From Candidatus Colimorpha onthohippi (GTDB taxonomy: Bacteria; Bacteroidota; Bacteroidia; Bacteroidales; P3), in contig JAGHVA010000153.1 of NCBI GenBank assembly GCA_018064565.1, forward strand, positions 1 through 22,102: a stretch of 22,102 nt of DNA, given 5' to 3'. Position 1 is the stretch's first letter, and each line of letters starts with the position of its first letter. The notes under the pieces are model-generated. The model was not told the origin of the DNA. It saw only the letters and a program-made list of their open reading frames with translations, and did not search any database. The translations under genes were made by a program, and so were the position numbers. Below are positions 7,125-14,960 of the stretch, piece by piece.

Positions 7125-8900
7125 TTAGTCTAATTTCAAAACTGCCAAAAAAGCACTTTGCGGAACCTCCACATTACCCACTTGGCGCATCCGTTTCTTG
7201 CCTTCTTTCTGCTTTTCCAGAAGCTTACGCTTACGGGTGATATCACCTCCATAGCATTTGGCAGTAACGTCTTTGCGCACCTGCCTCACTGTTTCGCGTG
7301 CTATTATCTTGCTACCTATGGCAGCTTGAATAGCTACATCAAACTGTTGGCGAGGTATCAAATCCTTCAGTTTCTCGCACATACGGCGTCCTATTCCATA
7401 AGCGTTGTCCACATACGTCAGTGTAGAGAGCGCATCCACAGGGTCGCCATTCAAGAGAATCTCAAGTTTCACTAATTTTGAAGGTTGGTAACCGTTGAGA
7501 TAATAGTCGAACGAAGCATACCCGCGAGAGATGCTCTTCAATTTATCATAAAAGTCAAACACCACCTCGCCCAAAGGCAAGTCAAACGTAATCTCTATCC
7601 GCTCCGTAGTAAGATAGGTTTGGTTTTTCAATATTCCGCGCTTATCCATACACAACTTGATTACAGGTCCGATATAGTCGGCTTTTGTGATAATCTGTGC
7701 GTGGATATAAGGCTCGTACACCTCTGCTATGTTGTTTGGTTCGGGCATACCCGATGGATTATACACATCCAGTTCTGTACCATTGGTCAGTTTGACCTTA
7801 TATTGCACGTTTGGCACCGTGGTTATAACATCCATGTTAAACTCACGTTCCAGACGTTCTTGCACAATCTCCATGTGCAACAACCCCAAAAAACCGCATC
7901 TAAAACCAAATCCCAACGCCAACGAGCTTTCAGGTTCGAACGTCAACGAAGCATCGTTGAGTTGCAGTTTTTCTATGCTGGCCCGAAGTTCCTCATAATC
8001 ATCAGTATCCACAGGATATACACCTGCAAAAACCATCGGCTTAACACTTTCAAAACCTTCTATTGCCTTATCACATGCGTTCTCGACATGAGTAATCGTA
8101 TCGCCCACACGCACCTCACTACTGGTTTTGATACCACTAATAATGTAACCCACATCGCCCGCCTTAAGCACCTTGCGTGGTTCCATATTCAGGCGCAACA
8201 CACCAATCTCATCGGCATGATAATCCTTATTTGTACTCACAAATTTCACCCAATCGTTTGTATGGATAGAGCCGTTCATAATCCTGAAATACGAGATGAT
8301 GCCCCTAAACGGATTAAACACCGAATCAAACACCAACGCCTGCAGCGGTGCGTTCTCGTCCCCTTTCGGTGCGGGAATACGATCCACTATAGCATCCAGC
8401 ACAGCAGGCACTCCCACACCCGTTTTAGCACTGACCGATAGGATTTCATCGCGACCGCACCCTAATAAATCCATTATCTCATCAGCCACCTCCTCCACCA
8501 TGGCACTATCCAAATCAATCTTGTTCATTACAGGAATTATCTCTAAATCATTTTCCAGTGCCAGATACAGATTAGAGATTGTCTGAGCCTGTATGCCCTG
8601 AGTAGCATCCACCACAAGCAGTGCGCCCTCGCAAGCTGCAATAGAGCGCGACACCTCATAACTAAAATCCACATGACCTGGAGTGTCAATAAGATTCAGC
8701 ACATACTCTTTGTAATTCATTTGGATAGCATGGCTTTTGATTGTTATGCCACGTTCCTTTTCCAAATCCATATCGTCAAGCACCTGCGCTTGCATATCTC
8801 GCTGAGAGACAGTTTGCGTTGTCTCCAACAACCTGTCTGCCAATGTACTTTTACCATGATCGATATGGGCAATGATACAAAAATTACGTATATTCTTCAT
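7125..8900 (-). CDS. lepA: Elongation factor 4 (LepA), ribosomal back-translocase GTPase
   Basis: A 591-residue translational GTPase of the LepA/EF4 family, which binds ribosomes and is proposed to back-translocate or to aid initiation and ribosome assembly. G1 AHIDHGKS (11-18), the switch region RGITIK (50-55), G3 DTPGH (72-76) and G4 NKID (126-129) are intact. The LepA-specific C-terminal domain, ending in a basic stretch (GGDITRKRKLLEKQKEGKKRMR) before the last ~18 residues, is present. Length matches the family (about 595-600). It is the first gene of the seven-gene minus-strand cluster, with a candidate -7 promoter at 8997-9004 about 96 bases upstream. Confidence 0.98.
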   Translation of the reverse strand: MKNIRNFCIIAHIDHGKSTLADRLLETTQTVSQRDMQAQVLDDMDLEKERGITIKSHAIQMNYKEYVLNLIDTPGHVDFSYEVSRSIAACEGALLVVDATQGIQAQTISNLYLALENDLEIIPVMNKIDLDSAMVEEVADEIMDLLGCGRDEILSVSAKTGVGVPAVLDAIVDRIPAPKGDENAPLQALVFDSVFNPFRGIISYFRIMNGSIHTNDWVKFVSTNKDYHADEIGVLRLNMEPRKVLKAGDVGYIISGIKTSSEVRVGDTITHVENACDKAIEGFESVKPMVFAGVYPVDTDDYEELRASIEKLQLNDASLTFEPESSLALGFGFRCGFLGLLHMEIVQERLEREFNMDVITTVPNVQYKVKLTNGTELDVYNPSGMPEPNNIAEVYEPYIHAQIITKADYIGPVIKLCMDKRGILKNQTYLTTERIEITFDLPLGEVVFDFYDKLKSISRGYASFDYYLNGYQPSKLVKLEILLNGDPVDALSTLTYVDNAYGIGRRMCEKLKDLIPRQQFDVAIQAAIGSKIIARETVRQVRKDVTAKCYGGDITRKRKLLEKQKEGKKRMRQVGNVEVPQSAFLAVLKLD

Positions 8901-8996
8901 CGCTTATGGTTGAATCTAAAAATTTATTTCTACGTTTCATAACACCCACCTTATCTTATTTCACAAAAGACAAAATTTGTGTATGATACAAAAGTG

Positions 8997-9004
8997 CAAA
9001 AGTA
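8997..9004 (-). promoter_or_regulatory. Putative -7 element of the lepA operon
   Basis: The minus strand reads TACTTTTG followed by C, matching TAnnTTTGC. It lies about 96 bases before lepA and only 30 bases from the divergent cysE -7 element, so the two promoters are back to back. No clear -33 motif is seen; the spacer region is A-rich. Confidence 0.6.
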
Positions 9005-9034
9005 CAAAAAAAAACATAATTGATAAAAAAAACG

Positions 9035-9042
9035 TACCTTTG
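9035..9042 (+). promoter_or_regulatory. Putative -7 element of the cysE-cysK unit
   Basis: TACCTTTGC is a near-ideal Bacteroidota -7 element. Transcription would begin near 9048-9052, giving a leader of about 100 bases before cysE. The leader has two copies of GGTTCGAC (9085-9092 and 9112-9119), the second within the small hairpin GGG-TTCGA-CCC, and a short overlapping reading frame. Confidence 0.65.
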
Positions 9043-9108
9043 CACCATGAATGATGTTCGCATGCCACAAGGCGAGGACTAATCGGTTCGACATCAAATT
9101 CTACTTTT

Positions 9109-9189
9109 ATGGGTTCGACCCGCCCTATTATTGTCACTTATGACGGCCTTATATGCAAAACGTTATGCAATCTACTATTGAGACACTAA
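9109..9189 (+). other. Short leader reading frame overlapping cysE, with two Cys codons
   Basis: ATG at 9109-9111 opens a 26-codon frame ending at TAA 9187-9189. It contains two TGC cysteine codons (9154-9156 and 9166-9168) and overlaps the cysE start (9153) in another frame. Translation of this frame would compete with cysE initiation. This is only a possibility: no strong ribosome site precedes it, and short frames arise by chance. A second, 11-residue frame (9047-9082) begins almost at the predicted transcript start. Confidence 0.2.
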
Positions 9190-9980
9190 CTCAGATAACT
9201 CCGCTTGAAGCCGAACTACAGCTTCGTTCAAAATGCCAACTGCCATCAGTTGATGCGCTCAAGCAGTTGATGCGGCACATCAGCGGAGCAATCTTCCCTC
9301 ATTTTTTTGGCACAGACATGCATGTGGATGTCAGCAGTGTTTATGCCATCTTGCGCGACCAGATTGCTTGTGGCATTGCAGCCACCCAGCAATGCCAACC
9401 TACAAGCGAAGCCCACAACTTAGCCTTGCAGTTTGTGCATCATCTTCCCGATATCAAACAGTTACTCCTAACGGACATTGCCGCCGTCACCCATAACGAC
9501 CCTGCCGCCACGAGTGGTGCTGAAGCGGTGTTCTGCTACCCTGGTATCCGGGCAATGCTTCATTATCGCACTGCCCACGAGCTCGTTGCTTTAGGAGTAC
9601 CTATGTTGCCGCGCATCATCAGCGAGTTGGCGCATGCCGATACAGGTATCGATATCCACCCAGCAGCCCAGATTGGGCCCTATTTTGCCATCGACCATGG
9701 AACTGGCATCGTAATTGGCGAGACCGCCATTGTAGGCCATCATGTCATGCTTTATCAAGGAGTCACACTGGGTGCTCGCAATTTCCAATATGACAACCAA
9801 GGGCATCCTATGAATATACCTCGACATCCTATCGTTGAAGACAATGTAACCATCTATTCCAATACATCGGTGCTTGGACGCATCACCATCGGACACGACA
9901 GCATCATAGGCGGTAATATCTGGCTTACGCACGACATCCCACCCCATTCCCGCATCACGCAGGCAGGGCAGAAAGAATAA
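9153..9980 (+). CDS. cysE: Serine O-acetyltransferase
   Basis: A 275-residue serine acetyltransferase, which makes O-acetylserine from serine and acetyl-CoA, the committed step of cysteine synthesis. A helical N-terminal domain (about 10-160) precedes a left-handed beta-helix hexapeptide-repeat domain, with GIDIHPAAQIGPYFAIDHGT (165-184), the catalytic His in DHGTG (181-185), GVTLGA (203-208) and SIIGGNIWLTHDIP near the end. The C-terminus ends QAGQKE and lacks the terminal isoleucine that docks enterobacterial CysE into CysK, so a classical cysteine synthase complex is not evident. cysK follows 13 bases downstream, making a clear functional pair. The ATG at 9153 is chosen; a second in-frame ATG lies four codons later. 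Confidence 0.94.
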   Translation: MQNVMQSTIETLTQITPLEAELQLRSKCQLPSVDALKQLMRHISGAIFPHFFGTDMHVDVSSVYAILRDQIACGIAATQQCQPTSEAHNLALQFVHHLPDIKQLLLTDIAAVTHNDPAATSGAEAVFCYPGIRAMLHYRTAHELVALGVPMLPRIISELAHADTGIDIHPAAQIGPYFAIDHGTGIVIGETAIVGHHVMLYQGVTLGARNFQYDNQGHPMNIPRHPIVEDNVTIYSNTSVLGRITIGHDSIIGGNIWLTHDIPPHSRITQAGQKE

Positions 9981-9993
9981 AAAAAATCATCAC

Positions 9994-10890
9994 ATGCAAA
10001 CATTGATTCAGTGCATTGGGCACACCCCACTTATCGAAGCCCCTACAGCGCCTGGTCAGCAGGCTCGTATTCTACTCAAGGTAGAGAGTTTTAATCCAGG
10101 CGGCAGCAGCAAAGACCGCGTAGCCTTGGCTATGATTGAGGATGCCGAACAGCGTGGTCTCTTACAGCCCGGTTCAACCATCATAGAGCCCACCAGTGGC
10201 AACACAGGCATTGGGCTTGCGTGGGTGGGTCGTGCTCGAGGTTATCATGTGGTTTTGACCATGCCCGAAACCATGAGTATTGAGCGCCGACAGCTATTGC
10301 AGGCTTATGGCGCAGAACTGGTACTTACACCCGGTGCCGAAGGGATGTCGGGTTCCATCCAAGCAGCCGAGCAGCTTCACAACAACACGCCTGGCAGCAT
10401 CATACTCGGGCAGTTCAGCAACCCCGCCAATCCTGCTGCACACTATCGTACCACAGGTCCCGAACTATGGCAGCAAACCCAAGGAGCCATTGATGCGCTC
10501 GTAGCTGGCGTTGGGACTGGTGGCACATTATGCGGCAGCGCACGCTACCTACTTGAACAGAATAAAGACATCCAAATCATCGCCGTGGAGCCTGCCACAT
10601 CACAAGTGCTTGCAGGCAAGCCCGCTGCCGCTCATGGGCTGCAAGGCATCGGTGCCAACTTTATACCTCAGAACTACGACGCCTCACTCGTCAACGACAT
10701 CATCCCCGTAACCGATGCCGAAGCCATTCAAGCCAAACAAAAACTGGCCTCTGACATGGGCTTGCTTGTCGGAATCAGCTCAGGAGCAGCCTACCATGCA
10801 GCGCTCAAACTATCCCAAAGTGGCTCATACCAGCATAAAACCATTGTTGCCATCTTGCCCGATACAGGCGAGCGCTACCTATCTTGCTGA
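9994..10890 (+). CDS. cysK: Cysteine synthase (O-acetylserine sulfhydrylase)
   Basis: A 298-residue PLP enzyme that replaces the acetyl group of O-acetylserine with sulfide to give cysteine. The PLP-binding lysine is Lys40 in NPGGSSKDR (34-42); the substrate loop TSGNTG is at 67-72; the phosphate-binding GTGGT is at 174-178; PDTGERYLS closes the protein. Length is slightly short compared with the usual 305-320 residues. It is co-directional with cysE, 13 bases apart, so O-acetylserine production and use are co-expressed. A cysM-type assignment cannot be excluded without a tree. A hairpin follows at 10904-10938 but lacks a T-tract on this strand. Confidence 0.94.
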   Translation: MQTLIQCIGHTPLIEAPTAPGQQARILLKVESFNPGGSSKDRVALAMIEDAEQRGLLQPGSTIIEPTSGNTGIGLAWVGRARGYHVVLTMPETMSIERRQLLQAYGAELVLTPGAEGMSGSIQAAEQLHNNTPGSIILGQFSNPANPAAHYRTTGPELWQQTQGAIDALVAGVGTGGTLCGSARYLLEQNKDIQIIAVEPATSQVLAGKPAAAHGLQGIGANFIPQNYDASLVNDIIPVTDAEAIQAKQKLASDMGLLVGISSGAAYHAALKLSQSGSYQHKTIVAILPDTGERYLSC

Positions 10891-10903
10891 CAAAAAGAAA
10901 ACC

Positions 10904-10938
10904 GTCATAGCAGTAGCACCCGTCACTACCTGCATGAC
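10904..10938. terminator. Hairpin between cysK and tRNA-Gly
   Basis: GTCAT-A-GCA-GTAG pairs with CTAC-C-TGC-ATGAC with one bulge on each side and a 9-base loop. On the minus strand it is followed by GGTTTTCTTTTTG, so it may act as a second terminator for the tRNA transcript. On the plus strand no T-run follows, so its role for cysK is uncertain. Confidence 0.4.
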
Positions 10939-10940
10939 AC

Positions 10941-10980
10941 AAAAAAAAAACGCAACAGCCTCAAAATTACGAGCTATTGC
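10941..10980 (-). terminator. Terminator of the tRNA-Gly transcript
   Basis: On the minus strand, GCAATAGCTC (from 10980) folds back on GAGGCTGTTGC (to 10952) with one mismatch and one bulge, followed at once by a run of ten T (plus-strand A 10941-10950, with one intervening base pair). It begins 11 bases after the tRNA 3' end. Confidence 0.7.
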
Positions 10981-10990
10981 GAAAACTTAG

Positions 10991-11063
10991 AGCGACAGAC
11001 GGGGCTCGAACCCGCGACCTGCGGCTTGGGAAGCCGCCGCTCTACCAACTGAGCTACTGTCGC
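10991..11063 (-). tRNA. tRNA-Gly (anticodon CCC)
   Basis: The minus strand folds as a complete 73-base cloverleaf: acceptor GCGACAG/CTGTCGC (7 pairs), D stem GCTC/GAGC with loop AGTTGGTA, anticodon stem GCGGC/GCCGC with loop TTCCCAA, variable AGGTC, and T stem GCGGG/CCCGT with loop TTCGAGC. The discriminator base is T, and CCA is not encoded. The anticodon CCC reads GGG glycine codons. A terminator follows at 10941-10980, so it is a single-gene transcript. Confidence 0.95.
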
Positions 11064-11156
11064 AAAAAATACCTCATAATAACGAGACCAAAAAATTTAT
11101 ATTGTCTATTGGTTGCAAAAAAGATAAAAAATAATTATCCGTCCACCAAAAAAGCA

Positions 11157-11164
11157 TATCTTTG
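11157..11164 (+). promoter_or_regulatory. Putative -7 element of the DPP III-like lipoprotein gene
   Basis: TATCTTTGC is an ideal Bacteroidota -7 element, giving a leader of about 25 bases before the ATG at 11196, which is preceded by AAAAAAGAAACC. No convincing -33 motif is seen upstream. Confidence 0.65.
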
Positions 11165-11195
11165 CAAACTGTTTATATAATACAAAAAAGAAACC

Positions 11196-12839
11196 ATGAA
11201 AAAAATTATGACCACAGCCATTGCCCTCACAATGCTTGCCGCAGTGGGATGCAAAAACAAACAATCGCAGGAAGTTGCAGACGAATTGCAACAAAAAGTT
11301 GACGAATACGCCGAATATACGCTAACCACCGATTTGAGCAGTCTCAGCGACCATGAGCGGCAGCTTATTCCTATCTTTGTCCAGATAGCCGAAATCATGG
11401 ATGACCTCTATTGGGAGCAGACCTTTGGCAACGAAAATCGTGCAAATCTTGACACCATCACCAACCCAGCCATGCGCGAGTTTGCACAAATCCATTATGG
11501 AGCATGGGATCGTTTGGATGGTGAGAAACCGTTTATCCCAGGCTTTGGCGAACGTCCCAAAGGAGCCACCTTCTACCCCGTTGACATGACAGCCGAAGAG
11601 TTTGAAGCGCTGCAAGACCCTGCCAAAAAGAGCGAATACACCGTTATCCGCCGCGATGAGCAGGGTGCCCTTAAAGTGGTTCCCTATCATGTAGAATATG
11701 CCGAGCAGTTGGCAAAGGTTGACAGCCTTTTAGCATTGGCTATCGACTTGGCCGACGACCCAGGCCTCAAGACATACCTTACCGAACGCCGCAAAGCATT
11801 CCAAACCGACGACTACTATGCCTCTGACTTGGCTTGGATGGACATGAAACAGAGCAAAATTGATTTTATCGTTGGCCCTATTGAAAATTATGAAGACGCC
11901 CTTTACGGCTACAAGACAGCCTACGAATCGTTCATACTTATCAAAGATGAGAAGTGGAGCAACGACCTTGCCAAATTTGTAGGCATGCTTCCCGAGTTGC
12001 AACAACTGCTTCCTTGCGACCCCGCCTACAAACCAGCACTGCAAGCATCAGCCTCTGAAAGCGACCTTAACGTGTATGACGTAGTTTACTATGCTGGCGA
12101 TTGCAATGCTGCATCCAAAACCATTGCCATCAACCTGCCCAACGACGAGCGCATCCACTCAGCCAAAGGCTGCCGCCGCCTACAGCTCAAAAATGCCATG
12201 CAGGCCAAATTTGACAAGATTCTAAAACCCATTGCCGACCTCTTCGTCTGCCAGCAGCAGCTGGACAACATCAACTTTGACGCCTTCTTCAGCAACGTCA
12301 CCTTCCACGAGGTAGCACATGGTCTTGGCATCAAAAACACCGTGGGCACCAACCAGACACTGCGCGACGCACTGCGCGAGCAGTACAGCCCATGGGAAGA
12401 GAGCAAAGCCGACATCTGTGGTTTGTTCCTGACGCAGACCTTGATTGAGAAAGGCGAGATAACCAACTGCAGCGTCGAAGACGCTTATGTTACCTTCATT
12501 GCTGGCATCTTACGCAGCGTCCGTTTCGGTGCCACCGAGGCTCACGGCATTGCCAACATGATGTGTTTTAACTATCTGCAAGACAACGGAGCCTTCAGCC
12601 GCGACAGCCAAGGCAAATACGTCATCAACGTAGAGCAGATGCGTGAAGCCATCAATAGTTGGGCAGCCCTTATCCTCAAAGTGGAAGGCACTGGCGACTA
12701 CACCTTTGCCAAAGACTATGCCACCCAAAATGGCATTGTACGCGAAGATCTCCAAAACGACCTCAATGCCATTGCCAAGGCAGGAATCCCACGCGACATC
12801 CGCTACAACCAAGGTCTCAAAGCCCTTGGTCTGAAATAA
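11196..12839 (+). CDS. Lipoprotein with dipeptidyl peptidase III-like metallopeptidase domain
   Basis: A 547-residue protein with a lipoprotein signal (KKIMTTAIALTMLAAVGC, lipidated Cys19) so probably attached to the envelope. The C-terminal half carries a zinc-site pair HEVAH (371-375) and EESKAD (401-406, Glu402 as likely third ligand), with NLPNDERIHSAKG (314-325) before it. This arrangement resembles the M49/dipeptidyl peptidase III-like fold, but classical M49 enzymes have a longer HExxGH motif; here it is the five-residue HExxH form, as in a related group sometimes annotated as Zn-dependent or Nudix-associated hydrolases. It is likely to act on short peptides outside the inner membrane, but substrate is unknown. 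It has its own promoter and a perfect terminator, so it is monocistronic. It is notably GC-richer than the flanking intergenic DNA. Confidence 0.82.
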   Translation: MKKIMTTAIALTMLAAVGCKNKQSQEVADELQQKVDEYAEYTLTTDLSSLSDHERQLIPIFVQIAEIMDDLYWEQTFGNENRANLDTITNPAMREFAQIHYGAWDRLDGEKPFIPGFGERPKGATFYPVDMTAEEFEALQDPAKKSEYTVIRRDEQGALKVVPYHVEYAEQLAKVDSLLALAIDLADDPGLKTYLTERRKAFQTDDYYASDLAWMDMKQSKIDFIVGPIENYEDALYGYKTAYESFILIKDEKWSNDLAKFVGMLPELQQLLPCDPAYKPALQASASESDLNVYDVVYYAGDCNAASKTIAINLPNDERIHSAKGCRRLQLKNAMQAKFDKILKPIADLFVCQQQLDNINFDAFFSNVTFHEVAHGLGIKNTVGTNQTLRDALREQYSPWEESKADICGLFLTQTLIEKGEITNCSVEDAYVTFIAGILRSVRFGATEAHGIANMMCFNYLQDNGAFSRDSQGKYVINVEQMREAINSWAALILKVEGTGDYTFAKDYATQNGIVREDLQNDLNAIAKAGIPRDIRYNQGLKALGLK

Positions 12840-12862
12840 TTATAAAACTCTTACTACTCATA

Positions 12863-12898
12863 GGAAGCACCTCATCCATTTGAGGTGCTTCCTTGTTA
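12863..12898 (+). terminator. Rho-independent terminator of the DPP III-like gene
   Basis: GGAAGCACCTCA (12863-12874) and TGAGGTGCTTCC (12881-12892) form a perfect 12-pair stem with loop TCCATT, followed by TTGTTATT. It begins 23 bases after the stop codon. Confidence 0.9.
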
Positions 12899-12924
12899 TT
12901 CTTGTAACTTGATTTTTTCCCATC

Positions 12925-13085
12925 ATGGAGGTGGAAAACATAAGCACTCTGTTCGGGACGGACGATGCCATGCCCTTGCGTGAAGTCCCCGAAAAGGACA
13001 GCCGCAACGGCCCCTCACCGTCTCCGCCGGCGAGAGCTGGATAGGCAAGCTCTCCAACAAGGAACTGTACCAACTCTTCGAATAA
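12925..13085 (+). pseudogene. Frameshifted remnant of an unidentified gene
   Basis: From ATG 12925 one frame reads MEVENISTLFGTDDAMPLRE and on to a TAG at 13042-13044. From about 13010 a different frame reads PLTVSAGESWIGKLSNKELY and ends at TAA 13083-13085. Together they look like one coding tail of about 53 residues broken by a one-base shift near 13005-13015. GC content is high compared with the preceding gene's spacer. I do not recognise the parent family; a phrase such as GESWI..LS..EL..LF suggests the C-terminal end of a larger protein. It lies between two terminators, with no promoter seen. Confidence 0.4.
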
Positions 13086-13099
13086 CCCCGCCCACACAC

Positions 13100-13146
13100 A
13101 AAAAAAAAGCGGGATCGGAAGCCATCCTATAGCCTCCAGGCCAATC
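13100..13146 (-). terminator. Terminator of the AAA-ATPase/nuclease gene
   Basis: On the minus strand GATTGG (from 13146) pairs with CCGATC (to 13113) and an inner stem AGGCTAT/ATGGCTT with a 3-base loop extends it. CCGC and a run of nine T (plus-strand A 13100-13108) follow. It starts right after the stop codon at 13150. Confidence 0.65.
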
Positions 13147-13149
13147 GCC

Positions 13150-14781
13150 CTAAAAACTCACATCATCCACGACATTCCCTTCGGCATCTACGATGCGCCA
13201 GTGCGAGATGTTGCGCTGTTCGCCGCTTATGTTCACGCCACATTTTGTCACCCTGCGTCCGTCCGCCTCGTAAGGAATGGCGTAGCCCTTGCCGTCTATC
13301 TGCGCCAGCGCATTCTCCACGGTATCGTCCACCTTCAATTCGAGCACGAAGATGTCCTTCTTGGTCCTGATCACCACGTCGGCACGGCCCAGGACGCTCT
13401 TCACCTCGGTGTCTACCTTGCTGTTGAGCAGGGAGAAGATGATGTAGAAGAGCAGTTTGTAGAACGCCTCACGTTTCCCCTTTGCCATCCATTCCTTCTT
13501 GGTGATGATGTCGTAAGGCAGGCCAGCGATAAAAGAACGAAGCTGAGACAGCGCCTCCGACAGTTCTCCGCGTTTGAGGGCCCTGGACATGGATAGGACT
13601 ACTGCGTCTCGCTCCAGGCTGTCCATGTCCATCAGGTAGTTGGACAATCCGTTCACCATCCCCTGTCGAACCTCGTAGTTCGGGAAGCGAAGACAATACA
13701 CCTCCTCCTCCCTGTCGTACGACTGAATGGTCAGGTATCCGCTCTGGTACAGCAGCGGTATTGGCGTTTCGGCGGATTCACATGGAGCGTTGAACGCCCC
13801 AAGCGACAACTCCACACCGTCAAAATCCAATGGGTTGAACCCAGGATGATGCCTCAAGTGCTCAACCAGCGCCGTAGATGTACCCGATTCAAACCAGAAG
13901 CAATCAGTCTCCCCCTTACTCAATGCTCTCAGCAAACTGAATGGGGCATACACGTCTTTGCTGTTTTTCGAGAAATGATAGCCATCGTAGTTCTTCTTAA
14001 GCAAGGCGTAGGCTTCATCGATTGAGATGCTCAACCTCTCTGCATATTCCTCTACGCATGGACGCAGCACAGTGTCGAGTTCCTCCTGCGTGATGCCACA
14101 GATACCCGAGTAATCATCATCCATCGAAATCTGATTGAGATTATTCAACTCCGAGAAAATGCTGAGCTGCGAGAACTTGGTAACACCAGTGATGAATACA
14201 AAACGTAGGTATTCGCCTTCGTCCTTGAGTACTTGGTAGAACTCGCGCAACATCGAGCGCATGGCGTCAAGTTGCTCCTTGTCATACATCAGACGCATGA
14301 TTGGGGAGTCATATTCGTCGAGAATAACGACTACTTTTTCGCCTGTCTTTTTTGCTGCATGGTGGATCAAGCCACGGAAACGAGCGCCAGGCGTTACGTC
14401 AGATGCTTCATGGCCATAGACCTTTTCATAGTCGCGGATAAAATTCTCCAGTTTCGACTTAGCCTCCGGCACCGTGACGTTCTTCAGCCCGCTCATGGTG
14501 AAGTGCAGCACTGGGTGTTTCTTCCATTCTGTTTCTCTTTCCAGTTCCATCACCTTCAGCCCCTCAAACAGCTCCCTCTGCCCCTTGAAATAGGCCTTGA
14601 ACGTATTGCAAAGCAGAGACTTGCCAAAACGGCGAGGACGAGCCAAAAAGACATACTTACAACTGTTGGCGAGATTGTACATCAAGTCAGTCTTGTCAAC
14701 ATACAACATCCCCTGTTCCCTTATCTCCTGAAACTGGTCGTTGTCGATAGGGTATCTGTATTTGCTCATTTCCATCTGCAT
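13150..14781 (-). CDS. AAA-ATPase-like protein with C-terminal PD-(D/E)XK nuclease domain
   Basis: A 543-residue protein of the family pairing an AAA-ATPase_like domain (PF09820 type) with a PD-(D/E)XK nuclease-like domain (DUF1703/PF08011 type). The opening YPID...F..IRE....YVDKT is diagnostic. The ATP-binding motif is RPRRFGKS (48-55), the Walker B is VVVILDEYDSPI, and the FITGVTKFS sensor follows. The nuclease-like end has Asp468 and ELK (481-483). These genes are common and multicopy in Bacteroidales; their role is not settled, with mobile-element or defence links often suggested. MQMEM gives two alternative starts, and MSKYRYPID (residue 5) is the likelier one by comparison with the conserved opening. 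It has its own promoter and terminator. Confidence 0.9.
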   Translation of the reverse strand: MQMEMSKYRYPIDNDQFQEIREQGMLYVDKTDLMYNLANSCKYVFLARPRRFGKSLLCNTFKAYFKGQRELFEGLKVMELERETEWKKHPVLHFTMSGLKNVTVPEAKSKLENFIRDYEKVYGHEASDVTPGARFRGLIHHAAKKTGEKVVVILDEYDSPIMRLMYDKEQLDAMRSMLREFYQVLKDEGEYLRFVFITGVTKFSQLSIFSELNNLNQISMDDDYSGICGITQEELDTVLRPCVEEYAERLSISIDEAYALLKKNYDGYHFSKNSKDVYAPFSLLRALSKGETDCFWFESGTSTALVEHLRHHPGFNPLDFDGVELSLGAFNAPCESAETPIPLLYQSGYLTIQSYDREEEVYCLRFPNYEVRQGMVNGLSNYLMDMDSLERDAVVLSMSRALKRGELSEALSQLRSFIAGLPYDIITKKEWMAKGKREAFYKLLFYIIFSLLNSKVDTEVKSVLGRADVVIRTKKDIFVLELKVDDTVENALAQIDGKGYAIPYEADGRRVTKCGVNISGEQRNISHWRIVDAEGNVVDDVSF

Positions 14782-14822
14782 TTAAGTGAGTTTCAATATC
14801 CTTGTAAGCCTACAATTCGTTG

Positions 14823-14854
14823 CAAAGGTATGTGTTTTTCTTCAAAAAAACAAA
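14823..14854 (-). promoter_or_regulatory. Promoter of the AAA-ATPase/nuclease gene
   Basis: The minus strand has TACCTTTGC (-7, at 14830-14822) and TTTG (-33, at 14854-14851) separated by 20 bases, matching the full Bacteroidota consensus TTTG-N19-21-TAnnTTTG. It is about 42 bases upstream of the ATG. This is the best-formed promoter in the window. Confidence 0.75.
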
Positions 14855-14960
14855 TCCGAGATCGAAAGCATACGCAATTCAACTTATGCCGAAACAAAAT
14901 TCAGCGAATAATGGCAGAGCGAAGCGGTGCCTTGGCGAACAAGCGAGATGAATGATAGTC

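Noticed and set aside
7485..8441. Plus-strand reading frame of 318 codons opposite lepA.
   Set aside because: Composition (rich in His, Ile, Thr, Cys) is that of an antisense shadow and lepA is unambiguous on the other strand.
9085..9125. GGTTCGAC repeats in the cysE leader, as in tRNA or tmRNA T-arms.
   Set aside because: No cloverleaf or tmRNA acceptor domain can be built; treated only as leader sequence.
9591..9947. Long minus-strand reading frame of 118 codons opposite cysE.
   Set aside because: It mirrors the cysE beta-helix codons, has no promoter or ribosome site and no recognisable protein motif.
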